Part shown: piece by piece, positions 44,018-53,337 of the stretch
Position numbering within the stretch: the stretch's first letter is position 1
How the letters are laid out: each line of letters starts with the position of its first letter
Assembly: GCF_015101885.1 (NCBI RefSeq)
Contig: NZ_CP062941.1
Location: 3,596,001 to 3,660,000, forward strand
DNA: 64,000 bases
DNA from: Massilia litorea
GTDB taxonomy: Bacteria; Pseudomonadota; Gammaproteobacteria; Burkholderiales; Burkholderiaceae_D
Reading direction: 5' to 3'
Notes under the pieces: generated by a model
Told to the model about the DNA's origin: nothing
Database searches by the model: none
The model's input: the letters and a program-made list of their open reading frames with translations, nothing else
Position numbers and translations under genes: made by a program

Positions 44018-44599
44018 ATGTCCATTTACCGAGCGATACCCCGTGCCACTTTCGAAGCCGGCAAGGAACTGCGGCGCAACCCGGGACGCCGCCTGCCGAG
44101 CGTCATCCCCTACCTGGTCGACAACCTGTGGGAATATGCGCGCCCGGACGGTCAGCCATCGCGGCGCCATGCGGTCTACGCCAGCCCGACGCCGCAGCTC
44201 GCACTCCAGAACGCCGCCGCCGGCGCACTGCGACAGGACGACTACCTGGCCTGCCGCCTCACGTTTCATTACCAGCCCGCGATGATCCAGTTGAGCACGA
44301 GCGACGCGCGCCATCACCCGGACGTGCGGCAGCTTCAGCATCTCGTCAACAGCCGGCTCAGGGAATGGGCGGCCGGGGGGCTCGGTGACAAGCTGGCGCT
44401 GGCCCCGCTGTTCATGCCGGGTGTCACGCGCGGTGAACTGGCCGCCGCAATGGCCGCCGAGCCCGCGCTCGCAAAGGTGGTGGAGGAGGCCGCCGCCGCC
44501 GTTACCTTGTGGTCGCCCGCACCGGGCGCCGTGTCCCCTGATGGGGAATTGTTCTTTGAAATCGCCGACGACAATTTCTATGTGCTGCATCCTGTGTAG
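44018..44599 (+). CDS. hypothetical protein, 193 aa
   Basis: Begins MSIYRAIPRATFEAGKELRR, continuing LPSVIPYLVDNLWEYARP and PSRRHAVYASPTPQLALQNA. The YRA(I)-x-arginine opening followed by a Y-A-S-P segment is reminiscent of ADP-ribosyltransferase-fold proteins, but I cannot confirm it. The C-terminus ends ELFFEIADDNFYVLHPV. ATG at 44018 has AAGGA upstream; an earlier in-frame start would add a hydrophobic, non-conserved-looking stretch. It is divergent from the AAA+ gene (131 bp). Confidence 0.7.
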   Translation: MSIYRAIPRATFEAGKELRRNPGRRLPSVIPYLVDNLWEYARPDGQPSRRHAVYASPTPQLALQNAAAGALRQDDYLACRLTFHYQPAMIQLSTSDARHHPDVRQLQHLVNSRLREWAAGGLGDKLALAPLFMPGVTRGELAAAMAAEPALAKVVEEAAAAVTLWSPAPGAVSPDGELFFEIADDNFYVLHPV

Positions 44600-44792
44600 G
44601 AGGGCGCAAGCTGGCTGACCGGTTTCGGCGCGGCGGCCTGCGCGTGAACCCGTCGCCCGGGAGCGATCGCCCCGCATCCCGGGCGACGCTACCTGTCGCA
44701 GCGGCTGCTATCCTGGGTTTCCATGAGATCTGCCCGGTGCTGCCAGGCGCTGTGGAATGGTTTGCAACCCATCGAGAAAGCGAGTGCCGATT

Positions 44793-45446
44793 TTGGAACA
44801 TATTGTATTGCTGGGCGATTCGATCTTCGATAACGCTCCCTACGTGCCCGTCGGGACCGAGGTGCTGGCGCAATTGCAGGCGCGCCTGGGTGCGGGCGGG
44901 AAGGCGACCCTGCTGGCACGCGACGGCGACGTGCTGGCCGATATGCCGGCCCAACTGGCGCGCCTGGCGAAACTGCCGGCGCCCCCGACCTGGCTGATGG
45001 TCAGCTGCGGCGGCAACGACGTACTGGGCCTGGTCGGCGCCATGCATGGTCCGGTTCGCACGGTGCTCGAGGCAGCCGAGCTGCTTGCGGCCTGGCAGGC
45101 CGCGTTCGCACGCGACTACCGGCGCATGCTCGACCTGGTGCTGGCGCGCGCCACGCCGACCGCCGTGGCGACGATCTACGATGGCGTGCCCGGGCTGGCG
45201 CCTGGCCTGCGCACGGCGCTGGCGCCGTTCAACGACGTCATCCTGCGCGAGGCGGTGCGGCGCGGCCTGCCGGTGCTCGACCTGCGTCTTGTCTGCGACG
45301 ACCCGGGCGACTACGCCGGCTCGTCGCCGATCGAGCCTTCCGCACGCGGTGCGGCAAAGATCGCCGCCGCGCTCGCCGGATTGGCCAGCCGGCACGACCC
45401 CGCCGCGACGCACACCGTCGTGTACGGTGCCGCCAGGGCCGGCTAA
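44793..45446 (+). CDS. SGNH/GDSL hydrolase, 217 aa
   Basis: Block [15 protein letters not shown] carries the nucleophile Ser, block [12 protein letters not shown] has the Gly-Asn-Asp signature, and [20 protein letters not shown] precedes the last block. The usual C-terminal D-x-x-H is not obvious ([15 protein letters not shown] occupies that region), so catalytic completeness is uncertain. It is cytoplasmic. TTG at 44793 with GAG upstream is preferred over ATG 44757 or GTG 44784. It overlaps the eutC stop tail-to-tail by 4 bp. Confidence 0.8.
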   Translation: MEHIVLLGDSIFDNAPYVPVGTEVLAQLQARLGAGGKATLLARDGDVLADMPAQLARLAKLPAPPTWLMVSCGGNDVLGLVGAMHGPVRTVLEAAELLAAWQAAFARDYRRMLDLVLARATPTAVATIYDGVPGLAPGLRTALAPFNDVILREAVRRGLPVLDLRLVCDDPGDYAGSSPIEPSARGAAKIAAALAGLASRHDPAATHTVVYGAARAG

Positions 45447-46243
45447 AGCAGGAAGGCGCCTGTGCCGCCTTGCGCCAGGGTGGCGGCTTCGTCCGTCTCG
45501 TCCTTGAGGCCGACGCCGCTCAACCGGCGCGCGCGGGCCTGCGCCAGCAGGTAGTGCAGTTTGTCCGCCGCCTCCTCGACGCCCAGTCCAGCCGGCCTGA
45601 CGTTCGAGATGCAGTTACGGCGTTCGTCGGTCAGGCCCACGCGCGGCGCCCAGGTCAGATACAGGCCCATGCTGTCGGGCGAACTCAGGCCGGGCCGCTC
45701 GCCGATCAGGACGACGACGAGTTGCGCGCCGAGCAGCTCCCCGACCTCGTCGCCGACCGCCACGCGGCCTTGCTCGACGATGGACAGCGGCGCCGGCGTC
45801 CAGGCCTCGGCCGCCAGCCGGGCATGCAGCGCCTGCAGGAAGGGCGGGGCGTTGCGGGCGACGGCGAGCGCGGACAGCCCGTCGGCGACGACGATCGCCA
45901 GGTCATGTCGACCTTCGCCGCCGTGCGGGGCCGCGAGCAGGGCGCGCGAGGGCGCATCCAGCCTGCGCCCGAGATCGGGCCGCTGCAGGTAGACGTTGCG
46001 GTTCTCCGCCGCGCTGTGCAGCAGCAGGGGTGGAGATCCCGGCCAGGCCGCCGCCAGCGAGGGCGCCAGGCTTGCCGCGTCGAGGGCCTGGTGCACGGCG
46101 TCGCGCGCCCTGGCATGGGCCAGCTGGAAGTCGAGCTGGGCGCTCGTCGGCTGGCTGATGCCGGTATGCCCGAGCGCGATGCGGGCGGCGGTGAACCGGC
46201 GCAGGGCCTGCCAGGGATCGGACGGGGTGATCGAATCGGCCAT
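45443..46243 (-). CDS. eutC: ethanolamine ammonia-lyase small subunit, 266 aa
   Basis: EutC features: [77 protein letters not shown] and [16 protein letters not shown]. With EutB it splits ethanolamine to acetaldehyde and ammonia using adenosylcobalamin. GGAGGGGAA precedes the ATG. It follows eutB by 13 bp. Confidence 0.96.
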   Translation of the reverse strand: MADSITPSDPWQALRRFTAARIALGHTGISQPTSAQLDFQLAHARARDAVHQALDAASLAPSLAAAWPGSPPLLLHSAAENRNVYLQRPDLGRRLDAPSRALLAAPHGGEGRHDLAIVVADGLSALAVARNAPPFLQALHARLAAEAWTPAPLSIVEQGRVAVGDEVGELLGAQLVVVLIGERPGLSSPDSMGLYLTWAPRVGLTDERRNCISNVRPAGLGVEEAADKLHYLLAQARARRLSGVGLKDETDEAATLAQGGTGAFLL

Positions 46244-46256
46244 CTGTTCCCCTCCC

Positions 46257-47645
46257 TCAGGGAAGCTGCAGCGCGCGCTGGAATGGCAAGGGCACCGCGC
46301 CGCCCAGCGCCACCTCGCCGTCGCCTTTGAATATGCCCAGGCCGCGCAGCCAGGCCTCGAATTCCGGCGCCGGGCGCAGGCCGAGCACGCGCCGCGCATA
46401 CAGCGCGTCGTGGAACGAGGTGGTCTGGTAGTTCAGCATGATGTCGTCCGCGCCCGGCACCCCCATCACGAAGCTGCAGCCGGCCGCCCCCAGCATCGTC
46501 AGCAGCACGTCCATGTCGTCCTGGTCGGCTTCCGCATGGTTGGTGTAGCAGACGTCCACCCCCATCGGCAGCCCGAGCAGCTTGGCGCAGAAATGGTCTT
46601 CCAGGCCGGCGCGGGTGATCTGCTTGCCGTCGTACAGGTATTCCGGCCCCATGAAACCGACCACGGAATTGACCAGCAGCGGCTCGAAGGCGCGCGCCAC
46701 GGCATAGGCGCGCGCCTCGCAGGTTTGCTGGTCGAGCCCATGGTGGGCATTGCTCGAGAGCGCGCTGCCCTGGCCGGTCTCGAAATACATCAGGTTCTCG
46801 CCCAGCGTGCCGCGCCCCAGCGAGAGGGCGGCCGCGCGCGCTTCCTTCAGCAGCGCCAGGTCGATGCCGAAGCTGGCATTCGCCGCCTGGGTCCCGGCGA
46901 CCGACTGGAACACGAGGTCGACCGGCGCGCCGCGTTCGATCGCGGCGAGGGTGTTGGTCACGTGGGTCAGCACGCAGGATTGGGTGGGAATGGCGTAGCG
47001 GTCGATGATCTCGCCGAGCATGGCCACGAGCCTGATCACCTGCGCCACGTTGTCGGTGGCCGGATTGATGCCGATGACGGCGTCGCCGCTGCCGTACATC
47101 AGGCCGTCGAACAGGCTTGCCGCGATGCCGGAGGCGTCATCGAGCGGGTGGTTCGGCTGCAGCCGGGTCGAGAGGGTGCCTGCCAGGCCGATCGTATTGC
47201 GAAAGCGCGTGACGACGCGGCACTTGCGGGCGACCAGCACCAGGTCCTGGATGCGCATGATCTTCGAGACGGCGGCCGCCATCTCCGGCGTGATGCCCGG
47301 CGCGGTGCGCGCCAGCAGCGCCTCATTCGCCTCGTCGCCGAGCAGCCAGTCCCGCAAATCCCCGACAGTCAGGTGGCGGATCGGCGCGAAAGCGGCGGCA
47401 TCGTGGGTGTCCATGATCAGGCGCGTGACTTCATCCAGCTCGTAGGGCACCAAGGCCTCGTTCAGGAAGGTGGTCAGCGGCAGGTCGGCCAGGGCCATTT
47501 GCGCCGCCACGCGTTCCTCGGCGCTGCCGGCGGCCAGGCCGGCCAGGTAGTCGCCCGAGCGCGCCGGGGTCGCCTTCGCCAGCAGCTCGCGCAGGCCGGA
47601 GAAGGTGTAGGTACGGCTGCCGACAGGATGGGTGATCTGGCTCAT
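46257..47645 (-). CDS. eutB: ethanolamine ammonia-lyase large subunit, 462 aa
   Basis: A full-length EutB TIM barrel: [49 protein letters not shown] and [18 protein letters not shown] with [10 protein letters not shown] and [14 protein letters not shown]. It binds substrate and adenosylcobalamin with EutC. No microcompartment, EutA reactivase, permease or aldehyde dehydrogenase genes are adjacent, so this is the short, nitrogen-scavenging form of the pathway. Promoter region is shared with the divergent FAD oxidoreductase. Confidence 0.96.
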   Translation of the reverse strand: MSQITHPVGSRTYTFSGLRELLAKATPARSGDYLAGLAAGSAEERVAAQMALADLPLTTFLNEALVPYELDEVTRLIMDTHDAAAFAPIRHLTVGDLRDWLLGDEANEALLARTAPGITPEMAAAVSKIMRIQDLVLVARKCRVVTRFRNTIGLAGTLSTRLQPNHPLDDASGIAASLFDGLMYGSGDAVIGINPATDNVAQVIRLVAMLGEIIDRYAIPTQSCVLTHVTNTLAAIERGAPVDLVFQSVAGTQAANASFGIDLALLKEARAAALSLGRGTLGENLMYFETGQGSALSSNAHHGLDQQTCEARAYAVARAFEPLLVNSVVGFMGPEYLYDGKQITRAGLEDHFCAKLLGLPMGVDVCYTNHAEADQDDMDVLLTMLGAAGCSFVMGVPGADDIMLNYQTTSFHDALYARRVLGLRPAPEFEAWLRGLGIFKGDGEVALGGAVPLPFQRALQLP

Positions 47646-47687
47646 GGCTGGCTCCCTGCGCAGGGTCGGAGACTACCGGTGCAGACT

Positions 47688-47707
47688 ACCTCATTACTAT
47701 ATGAGGT
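47688..47707. promoter_or_regulatory. palindrome between eutB and the FAD oxidoreductase
   Basis: ACCTCAT-N6-ATGAGGT, a perfect 7-bp inverted repeat in the 118-bp divergent intergenic region; a possible operator for one or both genes. Confidence 0.5.
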
Positions 47708-47763
47708 GCAATTTTCGTCGTTCTGCGTCCATAATGCTCCTCTCTCTCGCATGGAGGAACCGG

Positions 47764-49356
47764 ATGCGCGACGCAATCATCATCGGTGGTGGCCACAACG
47801 GCCTGGTCTGCGCCTTCTACCTGGCCCGCGCCGGCCTGAAGGTGACGGTGCTGGAACAGCGCGACGTCGTCGGCGGCGCGGCCGTCACCGAGGAATTCCA
47901 CCCGGGTTTTCGCAACTCGGTGGCCGCCTATACCGTCTCCCTCCTCAACCCGAAGGTGATCGGCGACATGAACCTGGCCGCGCACGGCCTGCGCATCGTC
48001 GAGCGGCCGCTCTCGAATTTCCTGCCGCTGGACGACAGCCGTTACCTGAAGATCGGTGCCGGCCGGACCGCGGCCGAAGTGGCGAAATTTTCGCAGCGCG
48101 ACGCCGAGCGGCTCGACGCCTACGCCAGCCACCTCGATGCCGCGGCCGACCTGCTGCGCGACCTGGTCCTGCAGACGCCGCCGAACCGGGTGCAGGGCAG
48201 CTGGCTGGCGGCGCTGCCGGAACTGATCAAGGCGGGCCGGCTCGGCAACCGGATGCGGTCCCTGTCCCTGTCCGCGCAGCGCGAACTGCTCGACCTGTTC
48301 ACCAAGTCGGCCGGCGACTACCTGGACGGCTGGTTCGAAAGCGCGCCGATCAAGGCCGTGTACGGTTTCGACAGCGTGGTCGGCAACTACGCCAGCCCGT
48401 ACACGCCCGGGTCGGCCTATGTGCTGCTGCATCATGTGTTCGGCGAGGTCAACGGAAAGAAGGGCGCCTGGGGCCACGCGATCGGCGGCATGGGCGCGAT
48501 CACGCAGGCCATGGCGAAGGCGGCGCAGTCGCTGGGCGTGGAGATCCGCACCGGCTGCGGCGTCGACGAAGTGCTGCTGGACAAGGGAAGGGCGACCGGC
48601 GTCGTCACCGCGAAAGGCGAGCGCCTGGACGCGCGCGTGGTCGTCTCGAACCTGAATCCGCGCCTGCTCTACACGCGGCTGGTCGACCCTGGCGCGCTCC
48701 CGGACGATTTCCTGCGCCGCATGCGGGCCTGGCGCTGCGGTTCCGGTACCTTCCGCATGAACGTGGCGCTGTCGGAACTCCCCAGTTTTACCTGCCTGCC
48801 CGGTCGCCAGGTGGCAGAGCACCACGGCAGCGGCATCATCATCGCCCCGAGCCTGGACTACATGGAGCGCGCCTACCATGACGCACGCAGCGCCGGCTGG
48901 TCCCGCGAGCCGATCGTGGAGATGCTGATCCCGTCCACCCTCGACCCGACCCTGGCGCCGCCGAACCAGCACGTGGCCAGCCTGTTCTGCCAGCACGTTG
49001 CTCCCCAGCTGCCGGACGGATCGAGCTGGGACGCGCATCGCGAACAGGTGGCCGACCTGATGATCGATACCGTCGACCGCTGGGCGCCGAACTTCAAGCG
49101 CTCGGTGCTGGGGCGCCAGATCATGAGCCCACTCGACCTGGAGCGCACCTTCGGCCTTGTCGGGGGCGACATCTTCCACGGGGCGCTGGGGCTCGACCAG
49201 CTGTTCGCGGCCCGCCCGATGCTCGGCCATGCGGATTACCGCGGCCCGGTCGCTGGCCTGTACACCTGCGGCGCGGGCACGCATCCGGGCGGCGGCGTCA
49301 CCGGCGCGCCGGGGCATAACGCGGCGCGCGAGGTGCTGCGGGACTTCGCAAGGTAA
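47764..49356 (+). CDS. phytoene-dehydrogenase-like FAD oxidoreductase, 530 aa
   Basis: The N-terminal dinucleotide-binding motif IIIGGGHNGLVCAFYLARAG is followed by VLEQRDVVGGAAVTEEFHPG, characteristic of the CrtI/PDS-like (PYROXD2-like) amine oxidase superfamily. The C-terminus has the FAD motif YTCGAGTHPGGGVTGAPGHN. Substrate is unknown; no carotenoid genes are nearby. GGAGG precedes the ATG at 47764. The stop overlaps the amidohydrolase start (TAATG), implying coupling. Confidence 0.9.
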   Translation: MRDAIIIGGGHNGLVCAFYLARAGLKVTVLEQRDVVGGAAVTEEFHPGFRNSVAAYTVSLLNPKVIGDMNLAAHGLRIVERPLSNFLPLDDSRYLKIGAGRTAAEVAKFSQRDAERLDAYASHLDAAADLLRDLVLQTPPNRVQGSWLAALPELIKAGRLGNRMRSLSLSAQRELLDLFTKSAGDYLDGWFESAPIKAVYGFDSVVGNYASPYTPGSAYVLLHHVFGEVNGKKGAWGHAIGGMGAITQAMAKAAQSLGVEIRTGCGVDEVLLDKGRATGVVTAKGERLDARVVVSNLNPRLLYTRLVDPGALPDDFLRRMRAWRCGSGTFRMNVALSELPSFTCLPGRQVAEHHGSGIIIAPSLDYMERAYHDARSAGWSREPIVEMLIPSTLDPTLAPPNQHVASLFCQHVAPQLPDGSSWDAHREQVADLMIDTVDRWAPNFKRSVLGRQIMSPLDLERTFGLVGGDIFHGALGLDQLFAARPMLGHADYRGPVAGLYTCGAGTHPGGGVTGAPGHNAAREVLRDFAR

Positions 49357-51134
49357 TGAGCAGATCCACCGTGTTCGCTATCCTGGTCATGGCTGGCGCC
49401 GCGGCACAAGCGGCCGTGCCGGCAGACCTGGTGTACCGCAACGGCTTCGTCTACACGGTCGACGCCGGGGACAGCGTGCACCAGGCGCTGGCCGTGCGCG
49501 CCGGACGCATCGTGTATGTCGGGGCCGACGCCGGCGCCAGGGCGCTGACCGGCAAGGCCACCCGCGTGATCGACCTGCATGGCCGTATGCTGATGCCCGG
49601 CCTGGTCGACGCCCACATGCATCCGCAGTCGGGCGGCAGCCGCCTGCTCAATTGCAGCCTCGACTACCGGCGCCTGAGCGTGCCGCAGTTCCAGGCGCGC
49701 ATCCAGGCCTGCCTGGACCACGACAGGGACAAGGGGCCGGACCGCTGGCTGGTCGTGGTCAACTGGTTCCAGCAAGGGATGCAGCCGGAAGGCGTGACGA
49801 CGAGTGCGGCCACGCTGGACGCCCTGACGACGACGCGTCCCATCATCGTCCGTTCCTCCTTCGGGCACTCGGTCCAGCTCAATTCGCGGGCGATCGCGCT
49901 GGCAGGCATCAGGTCCGACACGCCCGGTCCGGCCGGCGGAAGAATCGTGCGCGATACCAAAGGCGCAGCGACCGGGCTGCTGGAAGACGCCGCCCAGGAC
50001 CTGGCGATGCGCCTTCTGCCGCCCTTGAGCGCCGCGGAAAACCTGGCAGCCTCCGGCAAGGCGCTGGCGGCGATGCGCGCGCAAGGCATCACCAGCTTCC
50101 TCGACGCCTGGACCGATCCGGAGACGATGACGGCCTTCAGGACCCTGCAACGCCGCGGCCGGCTCACCGCGCGTGCCCACTTCGCGGTGCTGGTCGACCT
50201 GGACAAGGGGGTGACGCCGAAGGCGGCCGTCGCCGACCTGCTGCGCCAGCAAAGGCGATTCGACCAGGGCCCGACCAAGCCGGCGCCCTCGATGCAGGTA
50301 CGCCATGCCAAACTGTTCATGGATGGGGTGATCGCCGCGCCCGCCTTTACCGGCGCCATGCTCGAGCCCTACCTGGTCAACAAGGGGACCCTGAATGAGC
50401 CCGACTGGCAGCCGGGTCCGAGCCGCGGGCCGGACAGCTATTTCACGCCGCCGGCCTTACGCACGACACTGGTTGAACTCGCGAAGGTCCACGTCGATCC
50501 GCACATCCACGCCGACGGCGACCGCGCGGTGCGCGAATCGCTGGACGCCATCGAAGCGCTGCGCGCCACCCCGGAGGGTCGCGCAGCGCGGCCCGCGCTG
50601 GCGCATGCCGAGATCGTGGCGCCCGCCGACACTCCGCGCTTCGCGAAGCTGGATGTGACGCCGGTGCTCTCCCTCCAGTGGGGCAAGCCGGCACCCGATA
50701 CCGTCGGCGCGCTGAAAGACTACCTGGGCCCGGCGCGCTATGCGGCCGTCGAACCGCAGGCGGTGCTGCTGGACGCCGGCGCCCGGGTCGCCTACGGCAG
50801 CGACTGGCCGGTCGATCCGCTCGACGCCTGGTTTGCGCTGAAGGTAGGCGTCACCCGCACTGCCGCTCCGGACGCGGGCCCGGAATTCGCCGGCCGCCTG
50901 ACGGCGCAGCCCGGCATGCCGCGCGCCGCCGTGCTGCGCGCCGCCACCATGAACGCGGCCTACACACTGCGCCAGGAGGCGGCGATCGGATCGCTGGAAG
51001 TGGGCAAGCTGGCCGACCTGATCGTCCTCGACCGGAATGTCATGCGCATCCCGGACGAGGAGATCGCCAGGGTGAAGGTGGTGCAGACGGTCGTGGGCGG
51101 CCGCATCGTGTACCGGGCCAAAGGCCTGCGCTGA
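49356..51134 (+). CDS. exported YtcJ-like amidohydrolase, 592 aa
   Basis: A signal-peptide-like N-terminus (MSRSTVFAILVMAGAAAQAA) precedes a metal-dependent hydrolase of the YtcJ/amidohydrolase-3 group. Metal-site motifs are GLVDAHMHPQSGG, HIHADGDRAV, LAHAEIVAPAD and AYGSDWPVDPLDAW. It probably hydrolyses an amide or formamide in the periplasm. It is coupled to the preceding oxidoreductase. Substrate is unknown. Confidence 0.88.
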   Translation: MSRSTVFAILVMAGAAAQAAVPADLVYRNGFVYTVDAGDSVHQALAVRAGRIVYVGADAGARALTGKATRVIDLHGRMLMPGLVDAHMHPQSGGSRLLNCSLDYRRLSVPQFQARIQACLDHDRDKGPDRWLVVVNWFQQGMQPEGVTTSAATLDALTTTRPIIVRSSFGHSVQLNSRAIALAGIRSDTPGPAGGRIVRDTKGAATGLLEDAAQDLAMRLLPPLSAAENLAASGKALAAMRAQGITSFLDAWTDPETMTAFRTLQRRGRLTARAHFAVLVDLDKGVTPKAAVADLLRQQRRFDQGPTKPAPSMQVRHAKLFMDGVIAAPAFTGAMLEPYLVNKGTLNEPDWQPGPSRGPDSYFTPPALRTTLVELAKVHVDPHIHADGDRAVRESLDAIEALRATPEGRAARPALAHAEIVAPADTPRFAKLDVTPVLSLQWGKPAPDTVGALKDYLGPARYAAVEPQAVLLDAGARVAYGSDWPVDPLDAWFALKVGVTRTAAPDAGPEFAGRLTAQPGMPRAAVLRAATMNAAYTLRQEAAIGSLEVGKLADLIVLDRNVMRIPDEEIARVKVVQTVVGGRIVYRAKGLR

Positions 51135-51352
51135 GGCGGCATCGTCGGCAATCGGCATCGTGGTGGCTTTCCAACGCTGCCGGGCGGGAAACGCAGGCAT
51201 GCCGCGACGGCATGGCTCGACGTGCCCGGCAAGGGGGTGCGAGTTTGCTTATATCTGGTTATTGCCCCGTGGAATTGAAAAATGCCGAAATGGGGAAACT
51301 TCGTGCTCGTGAGTTATGTGCTTAGTGAATGGCCTTCATTCGAACTTGAAAT

Positions 51353-51380
51353 TTGATTTCTATCTCAAAGAGCCGATACT
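51353..51380 (+). promoter_or_regulatory. probable promoter of the 71-aa gene
   Basis: TTGATT and GATACT separated by 16 bp, about 43 bp before the ATG at 51423. The remaining 51135-51352 show no gene. Confidence 0.4.
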
Positions 51381-51422
51381 TAGGGGTAACAGCAAACAAC
51401 ATACGAAAAGAGGAATCCCATT

Positions 51423-51638
51423 ATGTCTACCATCTACTCGCTCCCACGTGCATCGACCCTGCCATCGGCCGCCAGCCTGACCCTGTTCCAGCGCGCCACG
51501 CAGTTCATCGCCCGCCTGTTCTCGGCCAACGCCGTCGACACCAGCGACGTCTGGAAGCTGTACCGTGCCGCCGGCACGGCCGACTCGGTCAGCCCACAGG
51601 CCCTCAAGGCCCTGGCCGCAGCTGCCCGCACCTGGTAA
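51423..51638 (+). CDS. small hypothetical protein, 71 aa
   Basis: Sequence MSTIYSLPRASTLPSAASL, then LFQRATQFIARLFSANAV and SDVWKLYRAAGTADSVSP. It has one amphipathic helix and a Ser-rich start. GAGGAATC precedes the ATG, and both promoter and terminator make it a monocistronic gene. No family is recognised. A stress-induced DUF1127-like small protein is possible but not shown. Confidence 0.75.
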   Translation: MSTIYSLPRASTLPSAASLTLFQRATQFIARLFSANAVDTSDVWKLYRAAGTADSVSPQALKALAAAARTW

Positions 51639-51703
51639 ATCGGTTCAGGGGAGACGCCCCGGCGCTCCGACCGCGGCCGCCAGGCCGCGCAGGAAGTACG
51701 ATG

Positions 51704-51728
51704 AAAACGGCCCCGCGTGGGCCGTTTT
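51704..51728 (+). terminator. terminator after the 71-aa gene
   Basis: AAAACGGCCC and GGGCCGTTTT form a 10-bp stem with loop CGCGT; the T tract is short. Confidence 0.75.
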
Positions 51729-51738
51729 GTCATTCCAG

Positions 51739-51796
51739 TTCGGAATTCCTGAACTTCCAAATGGCTTCTGTACACGCATATTGGAAGTTTTATACT
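51739..51796 (+). promoter_or_regulatory. operator-promoter 1 of the catabolic cluster
   Basis: TTCGGAA-N9-TTCCAAA (51739-51761) is followed 30 bp later by TATACT (51791), immediately after GGAAGTTT. The same arrangement occurs before 58569. No good -35 is seen, suggesting activator dependence. Confidence 0.65.
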
Positions 51797-51852
51797 CGTT
51801 TCATAGCGCCACCGTTCACTTCTGATAACGGCGCACCGAGACAAGGAATTCC

Positions 51853-52377
51853 ATGCCCATCTACGCACTCTCCGGTGTCGCGCCCGCGATCGACCCGGCC
51901 GCCTACATAGCCGCCGAGGCCACCGTCATCGGCCAAGTCACCCTCGCCAAGGACTGCTCCGTGTGGTCCGGCGCCGTCATCCGCGGCGACAACGAAGCCA
52001 TCGCGCTCGCCGCCGGCGTCAACGTCCAGGAAGGCGCGGTGCTCCACACCGATCCCGGTTATCCGATGCGGATCGAAGCGAACGTCACCATCGGGCACCA
52101 GGCCATGCTGCACGGCTGCACCATCGGCGAAGGGACCCTGGTCGGCATCCAGGCGGTGATTCTGAACGGCGCGAAGATCGGTCGGAACTGCCTGGTCGGC
52201 GCCGGCGCCCTGGTCACCGAGCGCAAGGAATTCCCCGACAATTCGCTGATCGTCGGCACGCCGGCCAAGGTGCTGCGCACCCTGAGCGAGGACGAGATCG
52301 CCGGCATGCGCAGGAACGCCGCCGAATACATCGAGCGCGCGCGCCGCTTCCGCACCGAACTCGAACGAATCGGCTGA
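51853..52377 (+). CDS. gamma-carbonic-anhydrase-family protein, 174 aa
   Basis: A left-handed beta-helix of hexapeptide repeats (ATVIGQVTLAKDCSVWSGAV, IRGDNEAIALAAGVNVQEG, then NVTIGHQAMLHGCTIGEGTL) with the zinc-binding His of VTIGHQAMLHG and an HTDPGYP segment. It belongs to the YrdA/PaaY-like group, many members of which have thioesterase or unknown activity rather than carbonic anhydrase. It is first in a plus-strand cluster, 10 bp before the lyase gene, so a role in CoA-ester metabolism is plausible. Confidence 0.9.
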   Translation: MPIYALSGVAPAIDPAAYIAAEATVIGQVTLAKDCSVWSGAVIRGDNEAIALAAGVNVQEGAVLHTDPGYPMRIEANVTIGHQAMLHGCTIGEGTLVGIQAVILNGAKIGRNCLVGAGALVTERKEFPDNSLIVGTPAKVLRTLSEDEIAGMRRNAAEYIERARRFRTELERIG

Positions 52378-52387
52378 GGAGCGCGCC

Positions 52388-53323
52388 ATGAACACGCTCC
52401 CACCGCGCGCCGTCGTGCGCGAAGTCGGCCTGCGGGATGGCCTGCAAAGCATCGCCACCATCGTCCCCACCGAACGGAAGATCGAATGGATCCGCGCCGC
52501 CCATGAAGCGGGCCAGCGCGAGATCGAGGTCGGCTCCTTCGTGCCGGCGCGCCTGCTGCCGCAACTGGCCGACACTGCCGAATTGCTCGCATTCGCCAAC
52601 ACGCTGCCCGGCCTGCGCGCCTCGGTGCTGGTGCCGAACCTGAAAGGCGCCGAGCGCGCCATCGACGGCGGGGCCCACCTGATGATCCTGCCTCTCTCGG
52701 CCAGCCACGCCCACAGCCTGGCCAACCTGCGCAAGACGCCCGACGAAGTCGTCGCCGAACTGTCCCGCATCCGCGCCGCCCGCGACGCGGCCGGCTCGAC
52801 CACCCTGATCGAAGGCGGCGTCGGCACGGCCTTCGGCTGCACCCTGCAGGGACAGGTCGAACAATCCGAAGTGCTGCGCCTGATGCAGGCCCTGCTCGAC
52901 GCCGGCGCCGACCGCGTCAGCCTGGCCGACACCGTTGGCTATGCCGACCCGCGCATGGTGCGCGAACTGTGCGAAAAGGCGATCGCGATTGCCGGCGACC
53001 GCTTTTGCTGCGGGCACTTCCACGATACGCGCGGCATGGCGCTGGCCAACGTGTACGCGGCCCTGGAAAGCGGCGTGGAGCGCTTCGACGCCTCGCTGGC
53101 CGGCATCGGCGGCTGCCCGCACGCGCCCGGCGCCAGCGGCAATGCGGCCACCGAAGACCTCGCCTACATGCTCGCCAGTATGGGTGTCGACACCGGCATC
53201 GATCTCGAGCGCCTGCTCGCCTTGCGCGGCAAGGTCGCCGGCTGGCTGGCGGGCGAAACCCTGCATGGCGCGCTGCACCTGGCCGGCGTTCCGAAAACAT
53301 TCAACACGGCTGCTATCGCCTGA
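52388..53323 (+). CDS. HMG-CoA-lyase-family enzyme, 311 aa
   Basis: A TIM barrel of the HMGL-like family: VVREVGLRDGLQS at the metal site, FCCGHFHDTRGMALANVYAA with metal His residues, and the signature GIGGCPHAPGASGN with the catalytic Cys. It should cleave a 3-hydroxy-3-methyl-acyl-CoA or related substrate to a ketoacid or acetoacetate plus acetyl-CoA. With the CoA transferase next to it, citramalyl-type or other branched substrates are possible. Confidence 0.88.
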   Translation: MNTLPPRAVVREVGLRDGLQSIATIVPTERKIEWIRAAHEAGQREIEVGSFVPARLLPQLADTAELLAFANTLPGLRASVLVPNLKGAERAIDGGAHLMILPLSASHAHSLANLRKTPDEVVAELSRIRAARDAAGSTTLIEGGVGTAFGCTLQGQVEQSEVLRLMQALLDAGADRVSLADTVGYADPRMVRELCEKAIAIAGDRFCCGHFHDTRGMALANVYAALESGVERFDASLAGIGGCPHAPGASGNAATEDLAYMLASMGVDTGIDLERLLALRGKVAGWLAGETLHGALHLAGVPKTFNTAAIA

Positions 53324-53337
53324 ACCTGGAATCCATC

